Of a stretch of 64,000 nucleotides of DNA, positions 53,401-61,816 are shown in pieces. Position numbers and translations under genes: made by a program. The notes below the pieces were generated by a model. It made no database searches, was not told the origin of the DNA, and saw nothing but the letters and a program-made list of their open reading frames with translations. The DNA is from Halomonas sp. 'Soap Lake #6' (GTDB taxonomy: Bacteria; Pseudomonadota; Gammaproteobacteria; Pseudomonadales; Halomonadaceae). Position 1 is the first letter of the stretch, and the number at the start of each line of letters is the position of its first letter. The stretch lies in contig NZ_CP020469.1 of the NCBI RefSeq assembly GCF_003031405.1, positions 186,001 through 250,000 of the forward strand, given 5' to 3'.

Positions 53401-54482
53401 CCGCCAATAACCGACGTATCGCCGCCGAGCTTGAACAGCAGGGCGTGCCAGCCGATGACGCGCACGCCATGGCGCGGCATCGGCTCTTCAGTAGTGCCCC
53501 TGGGGCGTATGGTACTGGTGTTACCGAACTGGCTATGCGTTCAACCGAATGGGATGACGACGCAGTGCTGGCGGAGCAGTTTCTGGCCAGCAGCCGCTAC
53601 GCCTATGGAAGCCAGCACTGGGGCGAGGCAGCCGGGCAGGTCAATCTGTTGGCGGAGCAACTGCGCGGGACACAGGCCGCAGTTATGTCGCGTTCTTCAA
53701 ACCTTCACGGCGTGTTATCTACAGATCACCCCTTTGAATTCTTGGGGGGCCTGTCGGCAGCTGTGCGGCATCTGGATGGGCAGGCACCGCAGCTCTTGGT
53801 CTCAGATCTGCGCAGCAATATCCAAACGACGGGGCTGGCGCGTTTCCTGGCTGACGAACTGCGTGTGCGCTATCTAAATCCACAATGGATAGAAGGCATG
53901 CAGGCAGAGGGCTATGCAGGCACATTGGAAGTGCTCAATGTCACCAATAATCTGTTTGGCTGGCAGGCTATGGATGCCTCCACGGTGCGCGATGACCAAT
54001 GGCAGGCACTGTTTGATACCTATGTGAATGATACACGTGACCTGGGCACCCAGGAGTGGTTTGCAACACACAACCCAACCGCCCAGGCGCAGATACTCGA
54101 ACGCATGGCCGAAGCTATTCGCAAGGGGTACTGGGATGCTTCTGAGCAGACCCAACGGGAGCTAGCTCAGCGTTGGAAAATTCTGGAAGAGCAGTTCGAG
54201 GTAGACACTGGTGCCGCAATTAGTCGCGCGTTCATTGCCGATTTGGTTCAAGGGTTTGGCTTGGATATGAGTGCCCCTGCACCTACGCAGGCCACCTCTG
54301 ATGCCGAGATGACGCAGAGCGCAGAGAGCCAACCCATTATGCAGAACGTGGAAGGGCAAGTGCTGGAAGCCGTAGAGGCCAGCACCCACCACGATGATGA
54401 CCACTTACGATGGGCCATCTTATTGATGCTTGTGTTGATAGCCAGCGGCGGTGTAGTGCAAGCATGCCGTCGGCGCTACTAA
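50484..54482 (+). CDS. CobN-like protein with signal segment and C-terminal membrane anchor
   Basis: A 1332-residue member of the CobN/Mg-chelatase large-subunit family. Core segments: HYDAHALIHLGTHGTQEWLP, PVFYPYIQDNVGEAIQAKRR, EFLGGLSAAVRHLDGQAPQL. Unlike cytosolic CobN it begins with a basic stretch and a hydrophobic segment (WAALSCLLAIAGVCSAWA, about 38-55) and ends with a TM helix (RWAILLMLVLIASGGVV) after HHDDDH. It thus appears to be exported and membrane-anchored, where no ATP or CobS/CobT partner is available. The start overlaps the receptor stop (TGATG). Role in handling the imported metal or its carrier is inferred; insertion of cobalt into corrin is unlikely. Confidence 0.87.
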   Translation: MRREMCRAICRAKCREWLSIGRLLQGWILRRWTLKRWAALSCLLAIAGVCSAWADDGPSQPIVQVLHNSFVTGEKFQRLAPLAEGERVVIRHLSVEDASPETLLGALNEAALIVLDGPRPNDRAMVEQHLEALPVAANAPMLTVGGGRPQWEGLAPEHGSALAALYASGGEDNFRRFFALTRAVLEREAPPDELLEPPQQLPATGFYHPGAPHPFGEVASYLAWHADNVRTEGDAAESGVNGRVAFLVYQGMISSMVTDEIDELIERTETAGLTPIVFWLDGAAPEGLVGVLEGAEVDVLVNLSHMQNGAARSRDFLALDIPVIQTLRFREGDASEWLDAPSGVAPRTTAVFLAGPEGWGISDPLVLSATSQGREVLLPEQADALIEKLRSLVLLRHTPAAEKRLAVMFWNYPVGEKNLGASHLNIPRSLRSLHQALAEQGYAVGDTLEEQQIIDTSQRMLKALYRSDHLDILLEEGLADLFPLAEYERWLEALPRQHQRELRHMGGAPERHHALREIDGQRYFVIPRWQLGNLVIMPQLPRHAAAHGGYHDTAMPPDHHYMAAYLYLQHHYDAHALIHLGTHGTQEWLPGKDRGLAASDYPWLALGSLPVFYPYIQDNVGEAIQAKRRGRAVTISHQTPPFAPAGLYDQLRDLHQLIHEYEQLDEGNVRERVTEQIAAVAIEANLHDDLGWSNEQIDMAFEDFLAELHDHLHELARVAMPLGLHTFGQPADIDHRISTVMQQLGEPFYTALDIDVEELFAEDDDLSANPAHQAVRQMLSSDDAVLPDSLNDFTPRARELNQRLLDTQENEALLAGLAGRFVPPGAGGDPIRNPEVMSGRNLYAFEADKLPTRAAFESGAEAYEQLVQAFRDEHAGAWPQKLAFSLWSSEAIRHLGVTEAQVLHALGLRPVWDEGGRVVSLEIVPTNELGRPRVDVVVQVTGVYRDQFDSFMRLLDDAMVRLAQLDEPQNLIAANNRRIAAELEQQGVPADDAHAMARHRLFSSAPGAYGTGVTELAMRSTEWDDDAVLAEQFLASSRYAYGSQHWGEAAGQVNLLAEQLRGTQAAVMSRSSNLHGVLSTDHPFEFLGGLSAAVRHLDGQAPQLLVSDLRSNIQTTGLARFLADELRVRYLNPQWIEGMQAEGYAGTLEVLNVTNNLFGWQAMDASTVRDDQWQALFDTYVNDTRDLGTQEWFATHNPTAQAQILERMAEAIRKGYWDASEQTQRELAQRWKILEEQFEVDTGAAISRAFIADLVQGFGLDMSAPAPTQATSDAEMTQSAESQPIMQNVEGQVLEAVEASTHHDDDHLRWAILLMLVLIASGGVVQACRRRY
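50487..50534 (+). repeat. 12-bp tandem repeat at the start of the cobN-like gene
   Basis: Four 12-base units with the core YGYAGAGCA follow the ATG, encoding RREM-CRAI-CRAK-CREW. Each contains the rare arginine codon AGA at the same place. Confidence 0.6.
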
Positions 54483-54521
54483 CCACCCATGAAGAGTTGA
54501 CGTACCCAGCGAGAGAGTGAA

Positions 54522-55043
54522 ATGCCCGTATTGAATGAGATGGAAACCCTGCTCTATGACGCTTCGCGCGTTTTCTTATGGCCTGTGTGGCTGCTGATTA
54601 TGGCGGCGCTGGTTTATGCATTGGTAATGTTGGGAGCCTTTGCCGTTGAATCCCTGCAACGGCGCTGGAGCACACGGCCGCGAGCGCTCTTTTATTATGC
54701 CCAGCAAAGTGGCGCTTCACTCCTGGCAAGCGATGATCTGGAGCTATGGATCATGCAGCGGTTGGAGTGGCTGCGTATTGTGTCGCGTACCGCTCCCATG
54801 CTGGGATTAATCGCTACCATGATCCCCATGGGGCCAGCCTTGCTGGCGTTGGGTGATAACGATGCGGCGGCGGTGGGAGCCAATATGGTGGCTGCTTTCT
54901 CGGCGGTTATCCTGGCGCTATTGGCCGCCAGTATCTGCTTTTTTATTCTGACGGTGCGGCGGCGCTGGTTACTACAGGATCTCCGCTTGCTGGAGCGCCA
55001 GCGCGAACAACCGGAGGGCAGCTCTGATGCGCTTTCTGGATGA
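54522..55043 (+). CDS. MotA/TolQ/ExbB-type proton channel protein
   Basis: A 173-residue membrane protein with three membrane segments. SRTAPMLGLIATMIPMGPAL and ALGDNDAAAVGANMVAAFSA VILALLAASI are the ExbB/TolQ helices that bear the conserved Thr/Ala pattern. It is the third gene of the receptor/cobN unit and overlaps the DUF2149 gene by 17 bases. It probably forms an energising complex with the DUF2149 protein for the TonB receptor or for the CobN-like protein. Confidence 0.82.
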   Translation: MPVLNEMETLLYDASRVFLWPVWLLIMAALVYALVMLGAFAVESLQRRWSTRPRALFYYAQQSGASLLASDDLELWIMQRLEWLRIVSRTAPMLGLIATMIPMGPALLALGDNDAAAVGANMVAAFSAVILALLAASICFFILTVRRRWLLQDLRLLERQREQPEGSSDALSG

Positions 55044-55332
55044 GGAAGATAACGACCCCATGCTCTCCGTCGTCAATTTGATCGATCTTTTTTTGGTGAT
55101 TATTGGTGTTTTGATGATCGTGATCGCCCAGAACCCGCTCAACCCCTTCTCTCAGGAACGGGTGGTGGTGATTGAAAACCCCGGCGAAGTGGATATGCGT
55201 ATCACCATCAAAGAGGGCCAGGAACTGACACGCTACGAATCCAGCGGGGAAGTTGGCCAGGGGCAGGGCGCGCGTGCAGGTGTGACCTATCGCATGGACG
55301 ATGGACGAATGATCTATGTGCCAGAAGATTAA
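55027..55332 (+). CDS. DUF2149 family protein (ExbD-like)
   Basis: A 101-residue protein with one N-terminal membrane helix (SVVNLIDLFLVIIGVLMIVI) preceded by DEEDNDPM, an ExbD/TolR-like topology with an Asp in the helix, and a small periplasmic domain (ERVVVIENPGEVDMRITIKE). The family is found with ExbB-like and CobN-like genes. ATG 55027 follows GGAGGG. It closes the operon. Confidence 0.85.
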   Translation: MRFLDEEDNDPMLSVVNLIDLFLVIIGVLMIVIAQNPLNPFSQERVVVIENPGEVDMRITIKEGQELTRYESSGEVGQGQGARAGVTYRMDDGRMIYVPED

Positions 55333-55371
55333 TATGCCACAAGCCACTCGCCCATCTCTGCGTCGTTAGAA

Positions 55372-56538
55372 TTAACGCTTATGGCGAGCCACGATGATTA
55401 GCTGCGTTGCGGCACCTACTGCTGCAATAGCCCCCGCGCCAAACGCTAATGACGCAACGGGAAGGTTGAGAGCAAGCATAATCCCCCCGCTCGCCGCACC
55501 AATGGCACTGCCTAAATAGAGCGCTGATTCGTTAAGCGCGACTGCCAAGTTACCGTCACCGTGAGCCTGACGAGTGCGCACAAGCTCGTTATTTTGCGGT
55601 ACTTGCAACGCCCAGCCCACGGCCCCCCAAAGTGCAATAGGCAGTAATGTCAGCAGTGGGTGAGTCGATGCTGCAAAGGGCAGTGAGATAAGTGCCATAG
55701 AGAGCAGTAGCATGATCGCCAAGGTAATCATGGGACCGTTAAACTTGTCTACAAGGGGACCAATCAAAAAGCTGCCCACGACACCTCCAATCCCCCAAAC
55801 CCACAAATACCCTGCAATGGATTGAACGGAGCCTGATTCAGTAGCTGCCATAAAAGGGGCGATAAAGGTATACATGCCTAAGCTGGCAATAGCGCCTAAC
55901 AAGGAAACTGCCAGAACGCTCATGGCATGCGGGGCTTTCAAAATAGCCAGTTTGCGGGCCAGCGGAAGTGACGGTATAGATGGCAGCGCAGGTAATTTGG
56001 CATGTAATCCTATATAGGCAATTAACCCCAATATTGAAATAAGCCACATTGCTGACTCCCAGCCAAAACGTTCCGCCAGCAATAGGCTGATCGGCACACC
56101 CAGTACAGTGCCACTCGCCATACCGCCCATAATAATAGCAATGGCTTTACCGCGATTGGCTTCGGGGGTGATGGCAGCAGAGGCTGCAATTCCCATCGCG
56201 AGATAAACTCCCGCACCAATGCCAGCGATAGCTCGCCATACAGCAAGCGATACAAAACTGGTGGCGAGTGCGCTGGCGATGTTGGCGAGAATAAAAATGA
56301 CCAATGCCACAAGTAATCCGCTACGTTGTCGATGGCCGGGCAGTAGTGCCACGACGATAGGCGAGCCTAAGCCATAGGCGAGTGTAAATGCCGTTACTAA
56401 CTGAGCTGCGGTGGCGGCAGAGACAGTAAACGAGCTTTGTATTAGAGGAATAAGCCCCGCAGTAACATAAGAGGCCATCCCCAGTGCAAAAGCACCCAGT
56501 GCCACTAGATATACCGATAAACGAGATTGGTCAGCCAT
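55372..56538 (-). CDS. MFS transporter (AraJ/YdhP-like)
   Basis: A 388-residue, 12-TM MFS exporter: VALGAFALGMASYVTAGLIP, TAAQLVTAFTLAYGLGSPIV, AIAGIGAGVYLAMGIAASAA, NRGKAIAIIMGGMASGTVLG. The pattern suits the AraJ/purine-efflux type. ATG 56538 has GGAGCG at good spacing; the frame extends to 56577. It is divergent from the MmyB-type regulator, which is its probable controller. Confidence 0.85.
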   Translation of the reverse strand: MADQSRLSVYLVALGAFALGMASYVTAGLIPLIQSSFTVSAATAAQLVTAFTLAYGLGSPIVVALLPGHRQRSGLLVALVIFILANIASALATSFVSLAVWRAIAGIGAGVYLAMGIAASAAITPEANRGKAIAIIMGGMASGTVLGVPISLLLAERFGWESAMWLISILGLIAYIGLHAKLPALPSIPSLPLARKLAILKAPHAMSVLAVSLLGAIASLGMYTFIAPFMAATESGSVQSIAGYLWVWGIGGVVGSFLIGPLVDKFNGPMITLAIMLLLSMALISLPFAASTHPLLTLLPIALWGAVGWALQVPQNNELVRTRQAHGDGNLAVALNESALYLGSAIGAASGGIMLALNLPVASLAFGAGAIAAVGAATQLIIVARHKR

Positions 56539-56650
56539 AACGCGCTCCAGGCATAAGCATGAGAAAAGTAAAGCCACCGGCAGCAGTGTTTCTGCCAGCG
56601 AAGGCTATTCTGGAGAGGCTTTTAAGGGGGTACAATTTAACTGTTTATGC

Positions 56651-56720
56651 TATTACTAAAAGTGCTAAGTTACTAAAAAATGATAAGTTACTAAGAAGGA
56701 TAAGTTATTAAAGGTAATAA
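56651..56720 (+). repeat. Iteron-like direct repeats upstream of the MmyB-type regulator
   Basis: TAAGTTACTAA-like units begin at 56666, 56684 and 56701 (periods 18 and 17), with a partial TTACTAA unit before them at 56652. They occupy the region between the divergent MFS and regulator genes and are likely operator repeats. Confidence 0.6.
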
Positions 56721-56721
56721 G

Positions 56722-57561
56722 ATGACCGCAGCCCGGACACTTACTAGAACGCGGGAAGACTTGGCTGAGTTTCTACGCAAGCACCGCGAGAAAATTACCC
56801 CGGAAGAGGTGGGGCTTCCCCGCGGCCGTCGGCGGCGTACACCGGGATTAAGGCGTGAAGAGGTCGCCGCCTTAGCGGGTGTGGGGCTGACTTGGTACAC
56901 CTGGTTGGAGCAGGGGCGAGATATTAGCGTGTCGGCGGCTTTTCTGGATAACTTATCCAAAACGCTCAAGCTGGATGCTGCTGAGCGACGCCATCTTTTC
57001 TTACTTGCCCATCAACGACTACCCGCTGAGCTAGGCAAAACCTGGTGCAGCGTGCCGCCGTTGATTCAACAGTTAATGGATGATCTGCCCACGAGGCCTG
57101 CTTATATTCTGAATCTACGCTGGGATGTGCTGGCCTGGAACGCCGCTGCCGATAAGCTGTTTAACTTCTCTGCCCATACACCTGAACGCCGCAATATGCT
57201 CTGGTTGATATTTACCGACCCTGTTATGCGTCGGCTGTTAGCATCCTGGGAAGAGCAGGTTAGCCAGATGCTCTCAAGCTTTCGACGCGACTTTGCCCGT
57301 GCGGCGCAGGATACCGCTATAGATGGGTTGGTTGAAGAGTTAACCAAAGTGGCGCCTGAGTTTAAAGCATGGTGGAAAACCCAGGAGATCAATGCCCCCT
57401 GCCAGGGAGTGCGTTATCTGCATCTTGAAGAGATAGGTGATGTAGCACTTGAGCACACGACACTCACCGTTGATGAAGAGCGCCACCTAAGGCTGGTTTA
57501 TTATGCCTATAAGGGGGGCGATGCCAAGGAACGCGCTTTTAATGAGTGGGTGGTGAGCTGA
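56722..57561 (+). CDS. XRE-type helix-turn-helix regulator with MmyB-like ligand domain
   Basis: A 279-residue regulator. TPGLRREEVAALAGVGLTWY TWLEQGRDI is the diagnostic helix-turn-helix of the MmyB family, followed by a PAS-like ligand domain (PAYILNLRWDVLAWNAAADK, NMLWLIFTDP, GVRYLHLEE). The family binds small hydrophobic ligands such as fatty acids and controls adjacent MFS or oxidoreductase genes. Divergent from the MFS gene; start preceded by AAAGG. Confidence 0.87.
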   Translation: MTAARTLTRTREDLAEFLRKHREKITPEEVGLPRGRRRRTPGLRREEVAALAGVGLTWYTWLEQGRDISVSAAFLDNLSKTLKLDAAERRHLFLLAHQRLPAELGKTWCSVPPLIQQLMDDLPTRPAYILNLRWDVLAWNAAADKLFNFSAHTPERRNMLWLIFTDPVMRRLLASWEEQVSQMLSSFRRDFARAAQDTAIDGLVEELTKVAPEFKAWWKTQEINAPCQGVRYLHLEEIGDVALEHTTLTVDEERHLRLVYYAYKGGDAKERAFNEWVVS

Positions 57562-57573
57562 TTTTCAAGAAAG

Positions 57574-58194
57574 CTAAGTGCGACCAAACCGGTGGCGCAG
57601 TTTAGGCAGCGTGCGGGCTACCGGTGGAAGTCGGGTGGCCATGATTAGTGCAGCAATAGAGGCGTATATTGCCCACTCGCGCATATCAGCGCGCACTACC
57701 CAGAAGAAGTGCAGTAGCACCAGACCCAAAATGGCATAGGAAAACTTGTGTAGTGGCTTCCAACGTTTCCCTAGGCGCTTCATTGCCCAGCGGTTGGAGG
57801 TGGCCCCCAGCACAGCAAGGCCAATCAGCGCTATCATGCCGACAATAATGTAGGGCCGTTTAACGATCTCGCTACCCAGTAGTGCCCAGTTAAGACCCAG
57901 GATAAACAGCACATAGCTGAGCATATGCAGGGTGGCGTAGGCGAGTGTCCACAGGCCAAGCTGGCGCCGGATTAGTGCAAAGCCTTTCCAGCGGGTGAGT
58001 TTGGTGAGTGGGGTAAGACTTAGGGTGAGCAGCAGCATCCATAACCCGCCAATGCCAATATTTAGCAGCAGGTAGCGTCCAGGCTCTGGCCCAGCGGCAT
58101 TATTCGCCACCTGCCAACTCCAGAACAGTAGCGGTGTTAGCGCGGCCAGAAACACGCCCACGCGCCACAGTAACCATACCCGCTGGACTGCCAT
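57574..58194 (-). CDS. msrQ: Protein-methionine-sulfoxide reductase heme-binding subunit MsrQ
   Basis: A 206-residue, six-TM cytochrome b-type protein. RRQLGLWTLAYATLHMLSYV and KPLHKFSYAILGLVLLHFFW hold the heme-ligand histidines. It passes electrons from the quinone pool to MsrP. Its ATG shares one base with the msrP stop (TAATG), so the two are coupled. Confidence 0.92.
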   Translation of the reverse strand: MAVQRVWLLWRVGVFLAALTPLLFWSWQVANNAAGPEPGRYLLLNIGIGGLWMLLLTLSLTPLTKLTRWKGFALIRRQLGLWTLAYATLHMLSYVLFILGLNWALLGSEIVKRPYIIVGMIALIGLAVLGATSNRWAMKRLGKRWKPLHKFSYAILGLVLLHFFWVVRADMREWAIYASIAALIMATRLPPVARTLPKLRHRFGRT

Positions 58195-59210
58195 TAGTAG
58201 TTTGTCCTCAAGTCCAACCCCGCATACATTTCGGCGACTTCGTCGGCGTAGCCGTTAAACATGAGGGTATCGATAGTATTGGTGCGAAAGAGGCTGTTGG
58301 GGAGTCGCCGCTCGGTGGCTTGGCTCCAGCGGGGGTGGTCAACTTCGGGGTTAACATTGGCATAGAAGCCGTATTCATTGGGCGCAATGAGCTGCCAGGA
58401 GTTAACCGGCTGCTCTTCCACCAGCGAGATACGGACGATTGACTTAATACTCTTAAAACCGTACTTCCAGGGCACCACTAACCGTAAGGGGGCACCATTT
58501 TGATTGGGCAGCTCACGCCCATACATGCCCATGGCCAGAAGGGTTAGTGGGTTCATGGCCTCGTCCAGGCGTAAGCCTTCCACATATGGCCAGTCGATCA
58601 ACGAGAATGAAGAGCGCTGCCCTGGCATTTGCTCTGGATCCACCAGAGTTTCAAAACGGACATATTTCGCTTTACTGGTAGGGGAAGCGCGTTTGATCAC
58701 CTCGGCTAGCGGAATGCCGAGCCAGGGGATGACCATCGACCATGCCTCAACGCAGCGCAGGCGGTAAATACGCTCTTCAAACCGCGCGGGCTTGGCGAAG
58801 TCCTCGAGATCAAAGCGGCTACCGTTATTGACCTCGCCATCGATCACTACGCTCCAGGGCTGGGTTTTCAGGCTGCCTGCATGGCGGGCGGGGTCGGTTT
58901 TGCCTGAGCCAAACTCGAAGAAGTTGTTGTAGCCGCTGGCGTCATCAAAGGGAGTTAGCGTATCTTTTTCAGGGTCGCTGGGGGTGATGGCTTGCCACTC
59001 AGTCTCACTAATTTTTTCCTTTAGCCATGCTGGCGCGTTGCCTTCTGGTACATCAGAGTAGTCTTCATTGGCATGTACGTTCCCGGAAAGGGCGAGTCCC
59101 GCGCCTAAGCCCACCATGCCGCCCATAAAGCGTCGCCGAGAGAGGTAGATTGATTCTGGCGTTACATCGGACTCATGCAAGTCACTCGGTTTGGCAATTT
59201 TTATCAACAT
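58194..59210 (-). CDS. msrP: Protein-methionine-sulfoxide reductase catalytic subunit MsrP
   Basis: A 338-residue molybdopterin enzyme. A Tat signal ([20 protein letters not shown]) leads it to the periplasm. The molybdenum-ligand Cys is in [20 protein letters not shown], and the family blocks [18 protein letters not shown] and [20 protein letters not shown] are present. It reduces methionine sulfoxide in periplasmic proteins with electrons from MsrQ. It lies 96 bases after the sensor kinase gene on the same strand. Confidence 0.93.
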   Translation of the reverse strand: MLIKIAKPSDLHESDVTPESIYLSRRRFMGGMVGLGAGLALSGNVHANEDYSDVPEGNAPAWLKEKISETEWQAITPSDPEKDTLTPFDDASGYNNFFEFGSGKTDPARHAGSLKTQPWSVVIDGEVNNGSRFDLEDFAKPARFEERIYRLRCVEAWSMVIPWLGIPLAEVIKRASPTSKAKYVRFETLVDPEQMPGQRSSFSLIDWPYVEGLRLDEAMNPLTLLAMGMYGRELPNQNGAPLRLVVPWKYGFKSIKSIVRISLVEEQPVNSWQLIAPNEYGFYANVNPEVDHPRWSQATERRLPNSLFRTNTIDTLMFNGYADEVAEMYAGLDLRTNY

Positions 59211-59306
59211 GTGGTGCCTCCACTAGGGAAAAGCCTATGGATAATGTGAGCTGTAACTACTGTGACCAGTATGAATGAGGTTTATCACAGCTAGCTCCCC
59301 AGGTTA

Positions 59307-60821
59307 TTACGTATTTATAACGTTGGGTGGGGCGGGAGTGTACGTCGGTAAGCGTATACAAAAGGATGCTCCCCCAGTGCTGAGGTTTTCCACCCAGATA
59401 TCACCGCCCTGAAGTGTCATTATTCTGCGCGCAATCGCCAGTCCTAGTCCGGCATGGCCTGATCCGCCAGAGGTTTCACCGCGATAGAAAGGATCAAAGA
59501 TATACGGCAGGTCTTTCTCCGTAATGCCTGGGCCGCTGTCTTGCACGCAAACCTCCGGTTCGCCGCCCGTTTGGCCAACAATAACGTCAATTCGGCCGCC
59601 AGCGGGGCTATAGGCAATGGCGTTGCTGATCAGGTTATCCAGCACACGCTCGGTCATGGCCAAGTCTGCGTAGGCGGTTGGCAGCGCTGGGTCTCCACTC
59701 AGCGTGAGTTCCAGCTGGTTATCCCGAGCTGTCTGGCTGTGTTTCTGAACCACATCGTGTACCAGTTCGGCGAGCGGGAAGGGTTCTGGCGCCGGCTGTT
59801 TTTCCTTCGCTTCGAGTGCGGCAAGCTCGAATAGCTCGTCCACCAGGCGGCTTAAGCGACGGCCTTCTTTTAGGGCAATATCGAGAAAGCGATCCTGCTC
59901 TTGTGGGCTGAGTCGGTCACGTCTTAATTTCAAACTTTCGATATAGCCCTGCATGGATGCCAGTGGCGTGCGCAGGTCATGGGATACCTGGGCAATCAAT
60001 TGACGGCGCTGGGCATCTTTTTCCGTCAACTGTTCGATTTGAGAGGCAATTCGGCATGCCATATCATCAAAGGTGACGCCTAAATAGTCGATCTCATCAC
60101 GCACAGTGGGTCGCTTGTCACGCCACCTTTTGCTACGCCAAGCGCCGGGTGCGCCTTGGTTCATATCGCTGTTCTCGAATTCTGCCACTAGTCGCGTGAG
60201 TGATCTCAGCCGGCGGGTCAACAGGCGGAAAATAGTCAGCCCCGCGATCATGGCTACTGCCAAACTGACGAGCAGTGCCCATGCGCTCATCTGTAGCACT
60301 TTGCCGCCACGGGCCATGGTTTCTGCTGCGTCGTACTCCTCTCCTCGTAACACGACGTAGAGGTAGCCTTCAGGGTTATCTGCGGTGGGCACTGGGGTAA
60401 CAGAAAATACTTTTTGCCGGTCATGGCTACGCGGGTCATCCCCCAGTATTGGATACAGGCTCATGTCATCCATCAGCCTGTGTATGGGGGCCAGCGAGAC
60501 CTGGTTGCGTTTGATCTTCGCCGGGTCCGCTGAGTAGGAGAGAATAGTGCCATCCAAAGCCAGTAGGTAGATCTCAATGCTGGGATTAATGGCCATGTAG
60601 AGGGCGAACAACTCTTCCAGAGCGCTTCGGTCAAGCTGCCCGTCACTAACCAGGTTTCTATCTGACACTAGGTTCTGAGCCAGATCTTGGTGCAACGCCT
60701 GGTTAACTGAAGCACTGTATTCGCGCAGCGCATAGAGGCTGATAAAGGTATATAGCAGGCCGACAACCAGCAATAGCAAAAATAGGCCGAGGGCCAGTCG
60801 GGTGTAGAGTGTTTTCAGCAT
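59307..60821 (-). CDS. Two-component sensor histidine kinase
   Basis: A 504-residue membrane kinase: TM1 (ALGLFLLLLVVGLLYTF), a ~140-residue periplasmic sensor domain, TM2 (ALLVSLAVAMIAGLTIF), HAMP, dimerisation box QVSHDLRTPLASMQGYIESL and ATPase boxes (RVLDNLISNAIAYSP, VQDSGPGITEKDLPYIFDPF, SGHAGLGLAIARRI). It follows the regulator gene by three bases. In E. coli the HprRS (YedWV) pair controls msrPQ (yedYZ); position suggests the same task here. Confidence 0.92.
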   Translation of the reverse strand: MLKTLYTRLALGLFLLLLVVGLLYTFISLYALREYSASVNQALHQDLAQNLVSDRNLVSDGQLDRSALEELFALYMAINPSIEIYLLALDGTILSYSADPAKIKRNQVSLAPIHRLMDDMSLYPILGDDPRSHDRQKVFSVTPVPTADNPEGYLYVVLRGEEYDAAETMARGGKVLQMSAWALLVSLAVAMIAGLTIFRLLTRRLRSLTRLVAEFENSDMNQGAPGAWRSKRWRDKRPTVRDEIDYLGVTFDDMACRIASQIEQLTEKDAQRRQLIAQVSHDLRTPLASMQGYIESLKLRRDRLSPQEQDRFLDIALKEGRRLSRLVDELFELAALEAKEKQPAPEPFPLAELVHDVVQKHSQTARDNQLELTLSGDPALPTAYADLAMTERVLDNLISNAIAYSPAGGRIDVIVGQTGGEPEVCVQDSGPGITEKDLPYIFDPFYRGETSGGSGHAGLGLAIARRIMTLQGGDIWVENLSTGGASFCIRLPTYTPAPPNVINT

Positions 60822-60824
60822 ATA

Positions 60825-61526
60825 TTATTCGCGGAAGCGATAGCCCACCCCCCAGACGGTCTGGATGAACTCCGGTCTAGCCGGGTCTGTTTCGATTTTC
60901 CCCCGCAGGCGGTTAATGTGGGTGTTGACGGTATGCTCGTAACCTTCGTGGCTGTAGCCCCATACGGTGTCGAGCAATTGAACACGACTGAATACCCGCC
61001 CTGGATGGCTGGCAAAGTGCCAAAGTAGGTCAAATTCCCGCGCGGTGAGTTCGACTGCTTGCTCCTTTATAAACACCCGTCGGCGCAGTGGGTCAATACG
61101 CAGCCCATCGGCGACCAGCTCATCATCGCTGGTTTTCTCGACTGGCGTGGACGCCATGGCATCCACGCGTCGGAACAAGGCCTTCACCCTGGCGGACAAT
61201 TCCGCCACGCTAAAGGGTTTGGTGAGGTAATCATCTGCACCCATTTCCAGGCCCAACACCCGATCCAACTCCGTGCTTTTGGCCGTTAGCATCAATACTG
61301 GAACATAACCTGGGCCTGAGCGGATTTCGCGGCACACTGATAGCCCATCCAGGCCGGGCAGCATCAGGTCAAGAATCACCAGATCGATACCCCCTTCACG
61401 AAAGCGCTCAAGCCCAGTATCCCCCCGCGCACAAAGAATAGGGTTCATGCCGAGTTCAGCCACGTGTATACGCACGAGCTCACCGATACCTGGGTTATCT
61501 TCTACGATCAGTACGTTGCGTGTCAT
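60825..61526 (-). CDS. OmpR-family response regulator
   Basis: A 233-residue response regulator. Receiver domain with acidic pocket (VLIVEDN), phosphorylation Asp in VILDLMLPGLDG and Lys in GADDYLTKPF; C-terminal winged helix (LTAREFDLLWHFASHPGRVF, THINRLRGKIE, TVWGVGYRFRE). It lies between the Met-rich gene and the kinase gene on the same strand. Likely controls its own unit and msrPQ in response to oxidative or chlorine stress; the target sites were not identified. Confidence 0.92.
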   Translation of the reverse strand: MTRNVLIVEDNPGIGELVRIHVAELGMNPILCARGDTGLERFREGGIDLVILDLMLPGLDGLSVCREIRSGPGYVPVLMLTAKSTELDRVLGLEMGADDYLTKPFSVAELSARVKALFRRVDAMASTPVEKTSDDELVADGLRIDPLRRRVFIKEQAVELTAREFDLLWHFASHPGRVFSRVQLLDTVWGYSHEGYEHTVNTHINRLRGKIETDPARPEFIQTVWGVGYRFRE

Positions 61527-61573
61527 AGGTGCCTGGCTTTTAAACGCCCAAAATGAATTTGTGTGTCTGAGGC

Positions 61574-61816
61574 TTACATGCCCCCACTTTCCATCTCCTC
61601 TTCCATCTCCATATCGCTATCCATCTCCATATCACCTTCCATAGCGTCGGGCATCTCATCCATCTCCATATCGCCATGCTCCATTGGCTTACTTTCCATT
61701 GCCTCATGCATGTCGTCTTCCATCATGCCATCTTCAGGCATCATTTCATCCGCGTGGCTGGCGCTTGTCATCAGGCTGAATAGACCGATGGCCGCGATTG
61801 TCATGAACTTGTTCAT
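61574..61816 (-). CDS. Secreted Met-rich acidic protein
   Basis: An 80-residue protein: signal peptide MNKFMTIAAIGLFSLMTSAS-HA (22 residues), then a 58-residue mature part with 17 Met and mostly Asp and Glu (DMEMDEMPDAMEGDMEM). There is no fold-like sequence. It is the first gene of a minus-strand run: this gene, response regulator, kinase, msrP, msrQ. It recalls MrpX of Azospira, a periplasmic Met-rich peptide that absorbs hypochlorite and is regenerated by a YedY-type reductase. A copper-binding role is an alternative because of the MxM motifs. A GGGGA-type ribosome binding site precedes the ATG. Confidence 0.75.
   Translation of the reverse strand: MNKFMTIAAIGLFSLMTSASHADEMMPEDGMMEDDMHEAMESKPMEHGDMEMDEMPDAMEGDMEMDSDMEMEEEMESGGM

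Noticed and set aside
50484..54482. Cobalamin synthesis gene cobN
   Set aside because: Export segment, C-terminal anchor and absence of cobS/cobT or other cob genes speak against a cobaltochelatase subunit.
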